Source: Fibrobacter sp. (GTDB lineage Bacteria; Fibrobacterota; Fibrobacteria; Fibrobacterales; Fibrobacteraceae). Taken from it: 64,000 nt of DNA. Below are positions 32,313 to 39,346 of this stretch, in pieces (positions within the stretch are counted from its first letter, which is position 1; the number at the start of each line of letters is the position of its first letter). The position numbers and the translations under genes were made by a program. The DNA is taken from NCBI GenBank assembly GCA_024398955.1, contig JAKSIG010000009.1, forward strand, positions 19,479 through 83,478, given 5' to 3'. The notes beneath the pieces were generated by a model that was given only the letters and a program-made list of their open reading frames with translations, did no database searches and was not told where the DNA came from.

Positions 32313-32460
32313 TATCCCAGATAGGAAAACCTGCCGGATCAACGTAATCACAATCCACGGGCTTCTTTCGTTGCGGATTCAAATCGACTTCCTTCTTTTC
32401 AGTCTTAACAACCTTGCAAGGAACTTCGTACTTTTCCATCAGTTTTTTCAAGTCATTCAT
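32305..32460 (-). CDS. Small hypothetical early protein
   Basis: 51 residues from the ATG at 32460, preceded by AGGGAAG 7 bases upstream. MNDLKKLMEKYEVPCKVVK then a KKEVDLNPQRKKPVDCDYVD-type segment ending in PIWDND. Overlaps the next gene by 8 bases. No family recognised. Its size and coupling are typical for early phage genes. Confidence 0.5.
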   Translation of the reverse strand: MNDLKKLMEKYEVPCKVVKTEKKEVDLNPQRKKPVDCDYVDPAGFPIWDND

Positions 32461-32491
32461 AATCAGCTTCCCTATAGGATTCAGCATCAAG

Positions 32492-32524
32492 ATAAAAAAT
32501 GCCCCAAGATTTGTGCAATCTTGG
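32492..32524 (-). terminator. Leftward terminator inside the early gene run
   Basis: On the minus strand CCAAGATT-gcaca-AATCTTGG, then GGCATTTTTTAT. It follows the small gene at 32557-32712 and may lower expression of the last three early genes. Confidence 0.65.
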
Positions 32525-32556
32525 AGCTTTGACGAACTGTCTATAGATTTAAATTC

Positions 32557-32712
32557 TTATTCCCTGTCGCCAGCGACAATCAGCAGATCGTCATAATTGT
32601 CGTCTTTTTCCAGCTTTTCGACCTGGCGATAATCACCATTTCCATTCTGTGAAAAAACAACCCAGTCCGAGGGAAACCTTTGAAGTTCCTTGATTAGTTC
32701 TCCAGCTGTCAT
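32557..32712 (-). CDS. Small early protein with strand-rich fold
   Basis: 51 residues, read by eye on the minus strand. ATG at 32712 with GGGAGG 4-9 bases upstream. MTAGELIKELQRFPSDWVVF is a pattern known from many small phage proteins ('T..eLi..L..fP.d..V'), then a short beta region with DDLLIVAGDRE at the end. These small proteins have no firm function. The strong ribosome site supports a real gene. Confidence 0.6.
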   Translation of the reverse strand: MTAGELIKELQRFPSDWVVFSQNGNGDYRQVEKLEKDDNYDDLLIVAGDRE

Positions 32713-32725
32713 TTGAGCCTCCCTG

Positions 32726-33004
32726 CTAGAAGTAGAGCTTGCTGACGTTCATGCGAATTTCTTCGCTTGCCTTGGAGTTCTTGAGGTACTCCCGAATCAG
32801 TTCCACAAACTGATAGGGCGCCCACTTCGCGATATAGGCGCAGACCATCCTAAAGAAGTCCAGCTCCGTCTGCTTTTCAACAGTCCGGGCATATTCCTTG
32901 CAGACGAAATTTTCAGCCACCCAGAACTTACCTGCATGACCCTTCCCCGCCTCGAAAGGACAGTTTTCCTCGCCCTTGTAATAGGTACAGAAATCTTCAA
33001 ACAT
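32726..33004 (-). CDS. Hypothetical early protein with cysteines
   Basis: 92 residues. MFEDFCTYYKGEENCPFEAG, then FVCKEYARTVEKQTELDFFRMVCAYIAKWAPYQFVELIREYL (in part). Three spaced cysteines in the first 40 residues could bind a metal. Followed closely by the small gene at 32712. AAAAGGAAAAATC before the ATG is a good ribosome site. No family recognised. Confidence 0.55.
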   Translation of the reverse strand: MFEDFCTYYKGEENCPFEAGKGHAGKFWVAENFVCKEYARTVEKQTELDFFRMVCAYIAKWAPYQFVELIREYLKNSKASEEIRMNVSKLYF

Positions 33005-33034
33005 TGATTTTTCCTTTTGTGATAAGATAGCATT

Positions 33035-33448
33035 TTAAGACTGTTGCTGAATGTCCTTCAACATATCGGCAACCACAGACTTTATCCAGCCAGGTTTCAG
33101 CTCATACCCGGATGAACATTTTTCCAAATAGTCTGTCACCTTGGCCTCAATCTGATCCAGATTGTCGAATACCGTAAAGCAGCATTCCGGGTCCTGGGTC
33201 AATGGCGAACCACGCCCAGCCATGCGGTTCTGCAAGCTGCAGGCGTAATAGACATAAGGATAGAGAAGCGCGCATTTAAGCTCCAAATAGGCCATGTAGC
33301 CCTCGCCCTTCGTATAGGTGTGAACATTCGTCACATAGACGCCCACATCGTTCGTAAGGGCGCAAAGCCACGATTTACACCATGGCTTTGCACTGTTGGG
33401 GATTTCTACGCGGTCAAGTATCGAAAAGAAATCCAGCTGGTCTGTCAT
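33035..33448 (-). CDS. Hypothetical early phage protein
   Basis: 137 residues, starting in an ATGA overlap with the DUF4314-like gene. MTDQLDFFSILDRVEIPNSAKPW, then SLQNRMAGRGSPLTQDPECCF in the middle and a helical end (IEAKVTDYLEKCSSGY, WIKSVVADMLKDIQQQ). No family recognised. Translation is coupled to the gene upstream. Confidence 0.55.
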   Translation of the reverse strand: MTDQLDFFSILDRVEIPNSAKPWCKSWLCALTNDVGVYVTNVHTYTKGEGYMAYLELKCALLYPYVYYACSLQNRMAGRGSPLTQDPECCFTVFDNLDQIEAKVTDYLEKCSSGYELKPGWIKSVVADMLKDIQQQS

Positions 33449-33618
33449 TTGTGGCCTATAACCTCGAAGCGATCGTTCTCGGGCTGAACAGCCAGCCCAC
33501 CCCAGCTTCCATGCAGCTGGCCCAGGCTGTCGATGTGTTCCACGACGCCAGTCTTTCCCGTATAACGCGGTTCGCCAAGCATTTCAATGATCTTGATAAT
33601 GTCTCCAACTTTTACCAT
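33445..33618 (-). CDS. DUF4314-like small protein
   Basis: 57 residues, read by eye. ATG at 33618 with AGGAGG 6-11 bases upstream. MVKVGDIIKIIEMLGEPRYT, GKTGVVEHIDSLGQLHGSWG, LAVQPENDRFEVI: this is the whole DUF4314 pattern ('kGdrirLi.m.dp.p..GtkGtV..iDd.Gqlhv.Wd.G..lav.p..D.fevi'), a small SH3-like barrel often found in mobile elements with conjugal or phage early genes. Function unknown. Confidence 0.75.
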   Translation of the reverse strand: MVKVGDIIKIIEMLGEPRYTGKTGVVEHIDSLGQLHGSWGGLAVQPENDRFEVIGHK

Positions 33619-33627
33619 GGTCGCCTC

Positions 33628-34005
33628 CTAGCAGTATTCCACCTGGGTCAGCATTTCATAGCCTTCCGGAAAATTACGGGTACAGAGCTTCTGGACTCGC
33701 TCGCGAACGTATTCGATTTCATCATCCTCAAGTCCGGTTTCCACGCCATCCTTGCAGTTCACCACAAGAAGGTTGCCCACGAACATAGGCGCGCCCAGGT
33801 TGTCGATGGCGCTGATCTTGTTATCTTCCTTCATCAGCCCCTCATCATCACAGATAATGTCGAATACCTTCTTGCCGACCTTGCGCGACTGGATGTCTAT
33901 CAGTTCACAGTGAAGCTCGCGATAATAGTCCTCCAGCTTGTTTTCGATTTCAACGACGCGGCTGTTTCCGCCAATCACGTCAATAAGAAATGCCTTGATT
34001 TTCAT
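33628..34005 (-). CDS. DUF3846-like early protein
   Basis: 125 residues. KAFLIDVIGGNSRVVEIENKLEDYYREL at the N-terminus, then KVFDIICDDEGLMKEDNKISAIDNLGAPMFVGNLLVVN (in part). The layout 'v.i.n.l...y..v....i......y.ii.dddgll..np..s....g..i.G.v.vv' is the DUF3846 family found in phage and plasmid early regions near antirestriction genes. Function unknown. Confidence 0.65.
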   Translation of the reverse strand: MKIKAFLIDVIGGNSRVVEIENKLEDYYRELHCELIDIQSRKVGKKVFDIICDDEGLMKEDNKISAIDNLGAPMFVGNLLVVNCKDGVETGLEDDEIEYVRERVQKLCTRNFPEGYEMLTQVEYC

Positions 34006-34035
34006 AATTCGGTGTCCCTTAAATTTTGGTGGTGA

Positions 34036-34269
34036 TTATTTGATGGTCCAGCAGGATTCTCGCGCCTGCCATTCCGCCTTGAGTCCAAATGCGGCCGCGA
34101 TCTCGATTACAGTCTGTTTCTGGACCGCTACGGCACTCAAAAGCTCACGCTGGTACTTGCGATACTCCGCGCTGGAGCTGTTCTCGGCGGTCTTGCGAAG
34201 TTCCACCGATTTTTGCTCATAACCCCAGAGCGCCTTGAGCAGCACCTTCTTGACTTCTTCAATTTCCAT
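34036..34269 (-). CDS. Hypothetical helical early protein
   Basis: 77 residues from the ATG at 34269, chosen since AGGGA lies 7 bases upstream. Mostly one amphipathic helix pair: EEVKKVLLKALWGYEQKSVELRK, then RKYQRELLSAVAVQKQTVIEIAAAFGL (in part). No family recognised. A longer frame upstream overlaps the terminator-like dyad at 34291 and is rejected. Confidence 0.55.
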   Translation of the reverse strand: MEIEEVKKVLLKALWGYEQKSVELRKTAENSSSAEYRKYQRELLSAVAVQKQTVIEIAAAFGLKAEWQARESCWTIK

Positions 34270-34285
34270 TTTCATTCCCTGTTTA

Positions 34286-34307
34286 AAAATACCTAACTTG
34301 ATTAGGT
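34286..34307 (-). terminator. Leftward terminator-like dyad
   Basis: On the minus strand ACCTAAT-caa-GTTAGGT followed by ATTTTTA. It lies after the 34349-34771 gene. Sequence closely resembles the dyad at 20850-20869, so it could be a shared operator instead. Confidence 0.55.
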
Positions 34308-34348
34308 TTTTCAAGTAATAAAAAAGGAGGAATCGAAACAGCCCTGTA

Positions 34349-34771
34349 CTAGGCCTCCGATTCCTCCAGTTCTTCTTCGGATTCCTCGGATTCTTCAATC
34401 GCGCTGTCGATCAATTCCTCCAGTTCCTCCATGGCCTTTTCAATTCCCTCGTCCAGCAAATAGCAACGGATCGTCACGTCAGCCCATTCGGCGCCCTTCG
34501 CGATGGCGTCACACTCGCAACAGAACTCGCTCATGGCTTCGCCAAGCAGGTCCCAGTTACCAGCAAGATTCTGTTCCGCTTCATAGGAGGAAAAAGTATA
34601 GGAACCGGAAGCATTGCCTGTGACGGAATCGTCAATCCAGAACGCGTCATGGAACTTTTCAGTCAACGTTTCCTTCGACATTCCCTTCACTTCATCCTTA
34701 TGGTAATCCAGATATTCCTTGATGGCGGTTTCACAATCTTCTTTGATGGCGTCGTGGTAATTGTAGCTCAT
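34349..34771 (-). CDS. Acidic early phage protein
   Basis: 140 residues. MSYNYHDAIKEDCETAIKEYL, then FHDAFWIDDSVTGNASGSYTFSSYEAEQNLAGNWDLL (in part), ending in a very acidic tail (EELIDSAIEESEESEEELEES). 'D..VTGN.sGSYt...' is a pattern I know from small phage proteins near early regions, of unknown function. The acidic C-terminus might mimic DNA, as in some anti-restriction proteins; this is only a suggestion. Confidence 0.65.
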   Translation of the reverse strand: MSYNYHDAIKEDCETAIKEYLDYHKDEVKGMSKETLTEKFHDAFWIDDSVTGNASGSYTFSSYEAEQNLAGNWDLLGEAMSEFCCECDAIAKGAEWADVTIRCYLLDEGIEKAMEELEELIDSAIEESEESEEELEESEA

Positions 34772-34802
34772 GGTTTGGAATCCTTATTTTCAATGGTGAT
34801 TT

Positions 34803-35225
34803 TTAAGCGATTGCGGCCTGGTATTTTTCCAGGATGCAATTTTCGATGTGTTCACGAAGCTGGCGGGTAATGGGCTGGGCGATACAGCGGAAATCCTCGC
34901 CCTTGTAGAACGGATCGTTCGGATAGCCAACAAAAAGACCGTTTTCACCGTCCATAATGCGCAAGCCGCGAAGCATGAGCTGGTCATTGAAAACAACAGT
35001 TGCAAGGCCCTTCATGTGGCCCATGCTGGGGCCTTCCTTGAAGGGGAAAACCTGCACGTTCGTGACTGCCAGACAGTCAAAGACGTTTGCTGCGTTTTCT
35101 TTTTGGGACTGTTCATGAACCTTCGCGCGAAGCATTTCAACTTCGCTTTCCAGTTCTTCGATGGTTCGATTTGCACCCTTGATTTCTTCCTTGAGGGTTT
35201 CAATCTGCTTCTGTTCGTTATTCAT
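34803..35225 (-). CDS. SpoVG-family DNA/RNA-binding protein
   Basis: 140 residues from the ATG at 35225 (AAAGGA upstream). Residues 1-45 form a coiled coil (QIETLKEEIKGANRTIEELE). From ~50 it is SpoVG-like: TNVQVFPFKEGPSMGHMKGLATVVFNDQLMLRGLRIMDGENGLFVGYP (in part), DPFYKGEDFRCIAQPITRQLREHIEN. SpoVG proteins bind DNA and RNA at defined sites and regulate sporulation, virulence or cell-wall genes in their home bacteria. A phage copy with an added coiled coil is a candidate regulator of early genes. Confidence 0.85.
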   Translation of the reverse strand: MNNEQKQIETLKEEIKGANRTIEELESEVEMLRAKVHEQSQKENAANVFDCLAVTNVQVFPFKEGPSMGHMKGLATVVFNDQLMLRGLRIMDGENGLFVGYPNDPFYKGEDFRCIAQPITRQLREHIENCILEKYQAAIA

Positions 35226-35281
35226 GATTTTTCCTTTTTTAGGGTTTGTGGTTAAAAGAAAGGCCTGCCGATCAGCAGGTC

Positions 35282-35467
35282 CTAAATGATGTAGGCCGGG
35301 TGAGCCTTGTGGTCGGTTCCGCCAAGGTAGCGTTTGACCCATTCAATAGCAGCCTTCTTGCTGCTAGCTACGTCAACAGTCACGCTCCAGGTTCTGGGTT
35401 CCCCGTTAAACTTGTAGGCGACGTTGTAGTACCTAAACTCGCCCTTATTTGTCTTTCTTGTATTCAT
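35282..35467 (-). CDS. Small early phage protein
   Basis: 61 residues: MNTRKTNKGEFRYYNVAYKF, then a strand-rich part (TWSVTVDVASSKKAAIEWVKRYLGG). First gene after the leftward early promoter (35503-35530). No family recognised. Confidence 0.55.
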   Translation of the reverse strand: MNTRKTNKGEFRYYNVAYKFNGEPRTWSVTVDVASSKKAAIEWVKRYLGGTDHKAHPAYII

Positions 35468-35490
35468 TTGAACCAGCCTTGTTTGCTCAT

Positions 35491-35530
35491 TTGTACACTA
35501 CAAATCTACATAACCGCACAGCCGTGTCAA
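35491..35530 (-). promoter_or_regulatory. Leftward early promoter with operator-like palindrome
   Basis: On the minus strand TTGACA (35530-35525), 16-base spacer, TAGATT (35508-35503), then the palindrome TTGTA-gtg-TACAA at 35503-35491, covering the likely transcription start. A repressor bound there would silence the early genes at 31706-35467. No repressor gene was recognised in the window. Confidence 0.65.
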
Positions 35531-35593
35531 GACGCAAATCAAGAAAAATTCAAATATTTTTCATTTTCTTTCAATTTTTATTGTTCAATAGAC

Positions 35594-35626
35594 AAAAAAA
35601 AGAGCCATAGACGGATAGTCTATAGC
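35594..35626 (-). terminator. Terminator of the integrase gene
   Basis: On the minus strand GCTATAGAC-tatcc-GTCTATGGC, then TCTTTTTTTT. It separates int from the early promoter. Confidence 0.85.
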
Positions 35627-35649
35627 CCTTTCACGATTTCCGCAAGGTT

Positions 35650-36738
35650 CTAAATCTTGGGAACCAGTTCGACAGCCTTGCGCTTGCCCTCATCCAGCAC
35701 CTTTGTGTAGATTTGGGTAGTCTTGACGTTGGTGTGGCCAAGAATCTTGCTAACGGTATAAAGGTCCGCCCCATAGGAAAGCATCAATGTTGCACAAGTA
35801 TGGCGGGAACAGTGAAAGGTAATGTGCTTCTTTATGCCAGACAGTTCAACGAGCTTCGCCAACTTTTCATCCGCATGGCATGATCTACCAGGAATGGCGT
35901 CAAAAATTCGATCTTCGTCTTGAACGTTTTCGTTTCTTTGCGGAATAAATTGCAAAGCGTTTTGCGAAAGAGGAATACGAACTTCCTCCTTCGTTTTCAT
36001 CTGTTCCGTAATCAAAATACCGTCTTGAATGTCGCCCCATTTTGCCTTATAAATATCGCTATAACGAAGTCCCGTAAAACAACCGAAAAGAAAAGCGTCC
36101 TTTATCATGAACCAGCGCCTTGCTGCAGAAGCGCCACATTTCTCAACAGGAGGTTCTACAGCCATGAATTGCTTTATTTCATCCAGCGTCAAGAAAACCT
36201 TATTACCAGGTTTTGGCGATGGAACAACACCAGAAAAATCCGGGAGCTGAGGAATAAGACCTTCCTTGAAAGCTTGTCGCATGGCCAACTTAAGAAACGC
36301 ACCGTTTGAGTTTTGTGCGTTTTGAGAACAGTCTCCCCAAGCATCTCGAATGATCTTTGAAAGGCAGGCCCTATCAACAGAAGCGAGCATTATCTTATTC
36401 GGAATACGTTTCGCAGCCGACGTAAAAGATCGAACGGTATTTTTCACTTTATATCGACTTGCAACTTCCAAAGCATAATCTCTAAATGAGATGCTGGTTG
36501 CTTCAAATTTCTTGACAGCGATTCCTGCTTCTATGGCAATCAGCTCTTCCATTTTCTTGGCCTTGAGTTGTTGGGCCAAACGCATTGTAGTTGCATTTTG
36601 AACTTTATCTTTTCCAAGATAGAGTCCTAAAAATTCGCGTTCCCTTTTGCCATGAAAGAACCAATCCAGATATAGGGACTGGCCTCCATTTTTCATGGTA
36701 CGCTTTCTCAAATTGACTGTTTCACGAACCTTACTCAT
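35650..36738 (-). CDS. Tyrosine recombinase integrase of the prophage
   Basis: 362 residues from the ATG at 36738 with GGGGAGG 3 bases upstream; a longer start at 36771 lacks a site. N-terminal ~100 residues: arm-binding and SAM-like core-binding domains (SLYLDWFFHGKREREFLGLYLG, then SFRDYALEVASRYK). Catalytic domain: FTGLRYSDIYKAKWGDI (first Arg), HCSRHTCATLM (His-x-x-Arg), LGHTNVKTTQIYTKV (His and the Tyr nucleophile). The overall pattern, with 'SLYLDwf.nGkR..EfL.lyL', is the type known from Bacteroidota/Fibrobacterota mobile elements. Integrates the phage at an att site just right of the gene. Confidence 0.9.
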   Translation of the reverse strand: MSKVRETVNLRKRTMKNGGQSLYLDWFFHGKREREFLGLYLGKDKVQNATTMRLAQQLKAKKMEELIAIEAGIAVKKFEATSISFRDYALEVASRYKVKNTVRSFTSAAKRIPNKIMLASVDRACLSKIIRDAWGDCSQNAQNSNGAFLKLAMRQAFKEGLIPQLPDFSGVVPSPKPGNKVFLTLDEIKQFMAVEPPVEKCGASAARRWFMIKDAFLFGCFTGLRYSDIYKAKWGDIQDGILITEQMKTKEEVRIPLSQNALQFIPQRNENVQDEDRIFDAIPGRSCHADEKLAKLVELSGIKKHITFHCSRHTCATLMLSYGADLYTVSKILGHTNVKTTQIYTKVLDEGKRKAVELVPKI

Positions 36739-36896
36739 AGACCTCCCCGGCGATCCTCGGGTGCCAGTCAAGTGACGCTCGAGTGACGGTTTCAGTCCAA
36801 AAGTAACACTACAAAAGCAAAATTGAAAGAGGCAATTTTACAAAAATTGTCGTTTTTCGCTCAATTTAGGCGTTTTTGAGTTTGTGTAGGTTTTTG
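36739..36896. other. Probable attR region between int and the host gene
   Basis: 158 non-coding bases between int and the first host-type gene. The right prophage junction should lie here, since integrases of this kind usually sit beside their att site. AGTGACG occurs twice in tandem near 36768 and 36779, as arm-type sites would. The core sequence cannot be fixed because the left junction is not identified. Confidence 0.45.
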
Positions 36897-37229
36897 TCAG
36901 CGCTTGGGATTATAATTGTTCATTAAGACCATGGCGACAGCTACACACAACATAATCACGCTTCCAACAATAACTTGTTGCTTATGGTCGTATTCACGTT
37001 TGACATAGCTTGGATTTTCTTCGTTCAGCTCCTGCAGAGTCGGCCCTTGGGCAAGCTTGGTCGAGTCGATTCCGTACACTTCCGCGATTTCTTCGTCGGT
37101 CATGTTCAGCGTATTCACGTAAGCGGAATCATACTGGTCCAGCTTGTCTGCGGCACTTGAAACCGCCGGCGTCAGTACAACGCAGGCGATTGCAAAAACG
37201 AGAATGCCGAGCGCACGATTCTGTGTCAT
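36897..37229 (-). CDS. Small exported/membrane host protein
   Basis: 110 residues. Signal-peptide-like N-terminus (RALGILVFAIACVVLTPAVSSA, in part, cut after SSA), an acidic linker with TDEEIAEVYGIDSTKLAQGP, then one C-terminal membrane helix (QVIVGSVIMLCVAVAMVLMN). No family recognised. The ATG lies inside a repeat-like stretch (CATTGCGAGGAGCG) and has no clear ribosome site, so the true start may be further down. It precedes the prophage junction: int and this gene are separated by 158 bases. Confidence 0.6.
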   Translation of the reverse strand: MTQNRALGILVFAIACVVLTPAVSSAADKLDQYDSAYVNTLNMTDEEIAEVYGIDSTKLAQGPTLQELNEENPSYVKREYDHKQQVIVGSVIMLCVAVAMVLMNNYNPKR

Positions 37230-37275
37230 TGCGAGGAGCGACGCCTATCCCGGACTAGATCCGGGATGGCAATCC
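37227..37275. repeat. REP-like palindromic element
   Basis: CATTGCGAGGAGCGACGCC followed by ATCCCGG-actagat-CCGGGAT and GGCAATCC. The 'attgcgaggagcga...ggcaatcc' frame is a common dispersed bacterial repeat type. Located between gatB and the small membrane protein gene. Confidence 0.6.
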
Positions 37276-37283
37276 AGCCATGC

Positions 37284-38738
37284 TTATTCAGCAGCCAGCT
37301 TGTCGAGAATTTCGTTCACCATGCCCGGGTTGGCCTTACCGCCAGACTTGCGCATGGTCATACCCACGAGGAAGCCCTTCAGTGCAACCTTACCGGCCTT
37401 GAATTCGGCGAACTGAGCGGCGTTGGCGGCACAGACTTCGCGGACGATTGCTTCGATAGCGCCAGTGTCAGCCACCTGGACCAAGCCCTTTTCCTTAACG
37501 ATGTCTGCAGGATCCTTGCCGGTTTCGAACATGTCGGCAAACACGGTCTTTGCAATCTTACCGTTGATGGTCTTGTCTTCGATGAGGTTCACCAGGGCGC
37601 AGAGCTGTTCCGGCTTGATCTTCAGGTCAGCGAGGCCACCTTCCAGATCCTTCATCTTGGCCAGGAGTTCGGTAATGACCCAGTTGGCGAGAACCTTGCC
37701 GTTCTTGCAGTTCTTGGAAGCGGTATCGAACCAGTCGCTGATGTCGCGGTCGTCGGTCAGAACCTGTGCGTCGTATTCGGACACGCCAAGGTCATTCATG
37801 AAGCGGGCACGGCGGGCATCCGGCAGTTCCGGAAGGGTGCGGCGGATTTCTTCCACGAAGGCAGGATCGGTAACAAGACGTACCATGTCCGGTTCCGGGA
37901 AGTACTTATAGTCATGAGCGTCTTCCTTAGAGCGGATGACGATGGTCTTGTCGGCGTTGGGGTCGTAACGCTTGGTGCACTGTTCCACTTCCTTGCCTGC
38001 GTCCAGAGTGGCGGACTGCAGGTAGTATTCGGCGTTCAAAGCCTTTTCAAGGTTGGTGAAGCTGTTCAAGTTCTTGATTTCTGCACGGGTGCCGAAAGGA
38101 GCGTCTTCGGAAGCGCGCAGAGAAATGTTACCGTCGCAGCGCATGTTGCCGTTTTCCATGTTGGCGTTGGAGACGCGGGTGTATTCAAGAGTCTGCTTGA
38201 TCTTCTTGAGAACCAGAACCGCTTCTTCCGGGCTACGGATGTCCGGTTCCGTGACGATTTCGCAAAGCGGAGTACCGCAGCGGTTTGCATCGAAGTGAGA
38301 ATCGGTGGGGCTCATGTCGTGAATCAGCTTACCGGCGTCTTCTTCCATGTGAATACGGGTAATGCCCACGCGCTTCTTGGTACCGTCGGCCTTGATGATT
38401 TCAAGCCAGCCGTTCTTGCAGATGGGATGGTCATAAACCGGAAGACCGCCAGTCTGGGTAATCTGATAACCCTTGGGAAGGTCCGGATAGAAATAGTTCT
38501 TACGAGTCCACATGGCGTTCAAATCGATTTCGCAGTTCAGGGCGAGACCCAGGCGGATGGCGTATTCCACAGCCTTCTTGTTGGGAACAGGCATGGCACC
38601 GGGCATACCCAGGCAAACCGGGCAAACGTGCTTGTTGGGGCTGGTGTTCACTTCAATTTCGCAACCGCAGAACATCTTAGTCTTGGTAGCGAGCTGGCAA
38701 TGGATTTCGAGACCAATAACGGTAGAGTAGTTAGGCAT
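37284..38738 (-). CDS. gatB: Aspartyl/glutamyl-tRNA amidotransferase subunit B
   Basis: 484 residues, normal length. N-terminus YSTVIGLEIHCQLATKTKMFCGC with the zinc-type cysteines CPVCLGMPGAMPVPN, then WTRKNYFYPDLPKGYQITQ (GatB signature) and HMEEDAGKLIHD. The C-terminal third is the tRNA-binding YqeY-like tail domain (TINGKIAKTVFADMFETG). GatCAB amidates Glu-tRNA(Gln) or Asp-tRNA(Asn). gatA and gatC are not in the window. No link to the phage pathway: it is a plain host gene. Confidence 0.95.
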   Translation of the reverse strand: MPNYSTVIGLEIHCQLATKTKMFCGCEIEVNTSPNKHVCPVCLGMPGAMPVPNKKAVEYAIRLGLALNCEIDLNAMWTRKNYFYPDLPKGYQITQTGGLPVYDHPICKNGWLEIIKADGTKKRVGITRIHMEEDAGKLIHDMSPTDSHFDANRCGTPLCEIVTEPDIRSPEEAVLVLKKIKQTLEYTRVSNANMENGNMRCDGNISLRASEDAPFGTRAEIKNLNSFTNLEKALNAEYYLQSATLDAGKEVEQCTKRYDPNADKTIVIRSKEDAHDYKYFPEPDMVRLVTDPAFVEEIRRTLPELPDARRARFMNDLGVSEYDAQVLTDDRDISDWFDTASKNCKNGKVLANWVITELLAKMKDLEGGLADLKIKPEQLCALVNLIEDKTINGKIAKTVFADMFETGKDPADIVKEKGLVQVADTGAIEAIVREVCAANAAQFAEFKAGKVALKGFLVGMTMRKSGGKANPGMVNEILDKLAAE

Positions 38739-38800
38739 ATTAACTCCAATAAATTTTTACGAACTAAATGTAGAAAAGAACCGCAATTCTTATAAAGAAC

Positions 38801-38833
38801 AAAAAGAAAAACAAGCCTTTACGCAGGCCTGTT
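38801..38833 (-). terminator. Terminator after the PIN-domain gene
   Basis: On the minus strand AACAGGCCT-gcgtaa-AGGCTTGTT (one mismatch), then TTTCTTTTT. Confidence 0.75.
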
Positions 38834-38864
38834 TGACGGTTTGTTAAAAATTAAGGATTCCGTA

Positions 38865-39314
38865 CTAGACTTCGTCCAGCGTCACCACTGGGATATCAGT
38901 TGCGCTTGCATAGTTCGCATTTTCGGTCAAGATACAATCCGCACCGTTCACGAAGGCCGTAGCCAGACGCAGGGAATCAGCCTCGGTCAACTTGTGGTTC
39001 GTTCGGGCTGCAACAGCATAAAGTTCTGCAGCCTTCACAGCAATTTCGCCATTGACTTCACACAGTTTGACATTGGAAGAATGCTCAAAAAACTCGCGGT
39101 ACTGGCGAGCAAGAACACCCTCCCCCGCAACACAAGCCTTTTGGGACAGTTCGTACAAGGTAATGCTAGACGCAAGCAGAGTCACATTCTTTTCGTAAGC
39201 ATAGTCCAGCACCGAAGAAACCACCGGATAATAATCCGGATGCATCTGGAGTAATCGCACCATGGCGGTCGTATCCAGAAAAAGAACGCGAGACTGCTCT
39301 ATAAGCTTATTCAT
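38865..39314 (-). CDS. PIN-domain (VapC-like) protein without a visible antitoxin
   Basis: 149 residues. PIN acidic residues: LFLDTTAMVRLLQ (Asp), SITLYELSQKA (Glu) and EADSLRLATAFVNGADCILT (two Asp). After ILT the usual 'nD' is EN, so the fourth site is changed. VapC-type PIN proteins are Mg-dependent RNases that normally have a small antitoxin just upstream; here the upstream gene is a large exported protein and no antitoxin frame is visible. Either an orphan or a housekeeping PIN nuclease. Confidence 0.8.
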   Translation of the reverse strand: MNKLIEQSRVLFLDTTAMVRLLQMHPDYYPVVSSVLDYAYEKNVTLLASSITLYELSQKACVAGEGVLARQYREFFEHSSNVKLCEVNGEIAVKAAELYAVAARTNHKLTEADSLRLATAFVNGADCILTENANYASATDIPVVTLDEV

Positions 39315-39346
39315 AAGAATCTGCAGGCCAGACCGACAGCCTTAGT

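Noticed and set aside
1937..36910. Short match between CGCGCTTGTAGC near 1937 and CAGCGCTTGGG near 36897 as att core
   Set aside because: Only about seven shared bases, well within chance.
37284..38738. gatB as an amidotransferase partner of the phage deazaguanine pathway
   Set aside because: It is a standard tRNA amidotransferase subunit outside the prophage; pathway amidotransferases are glutamine amidotransferase domains fused to QueC.
37266..38795. Long open frame antisense to gatB, and similar ones antisense to lepA (50893-52443), the DUF2062-DUF1015 gene (56092-57366), the porin gene (40581-41873) and the PpiD-like gene (62058-63992)
   Set aside because: These follow from strong codon bias and composition in the real genes; the proteins have no recognisable domains or ribosome sites.
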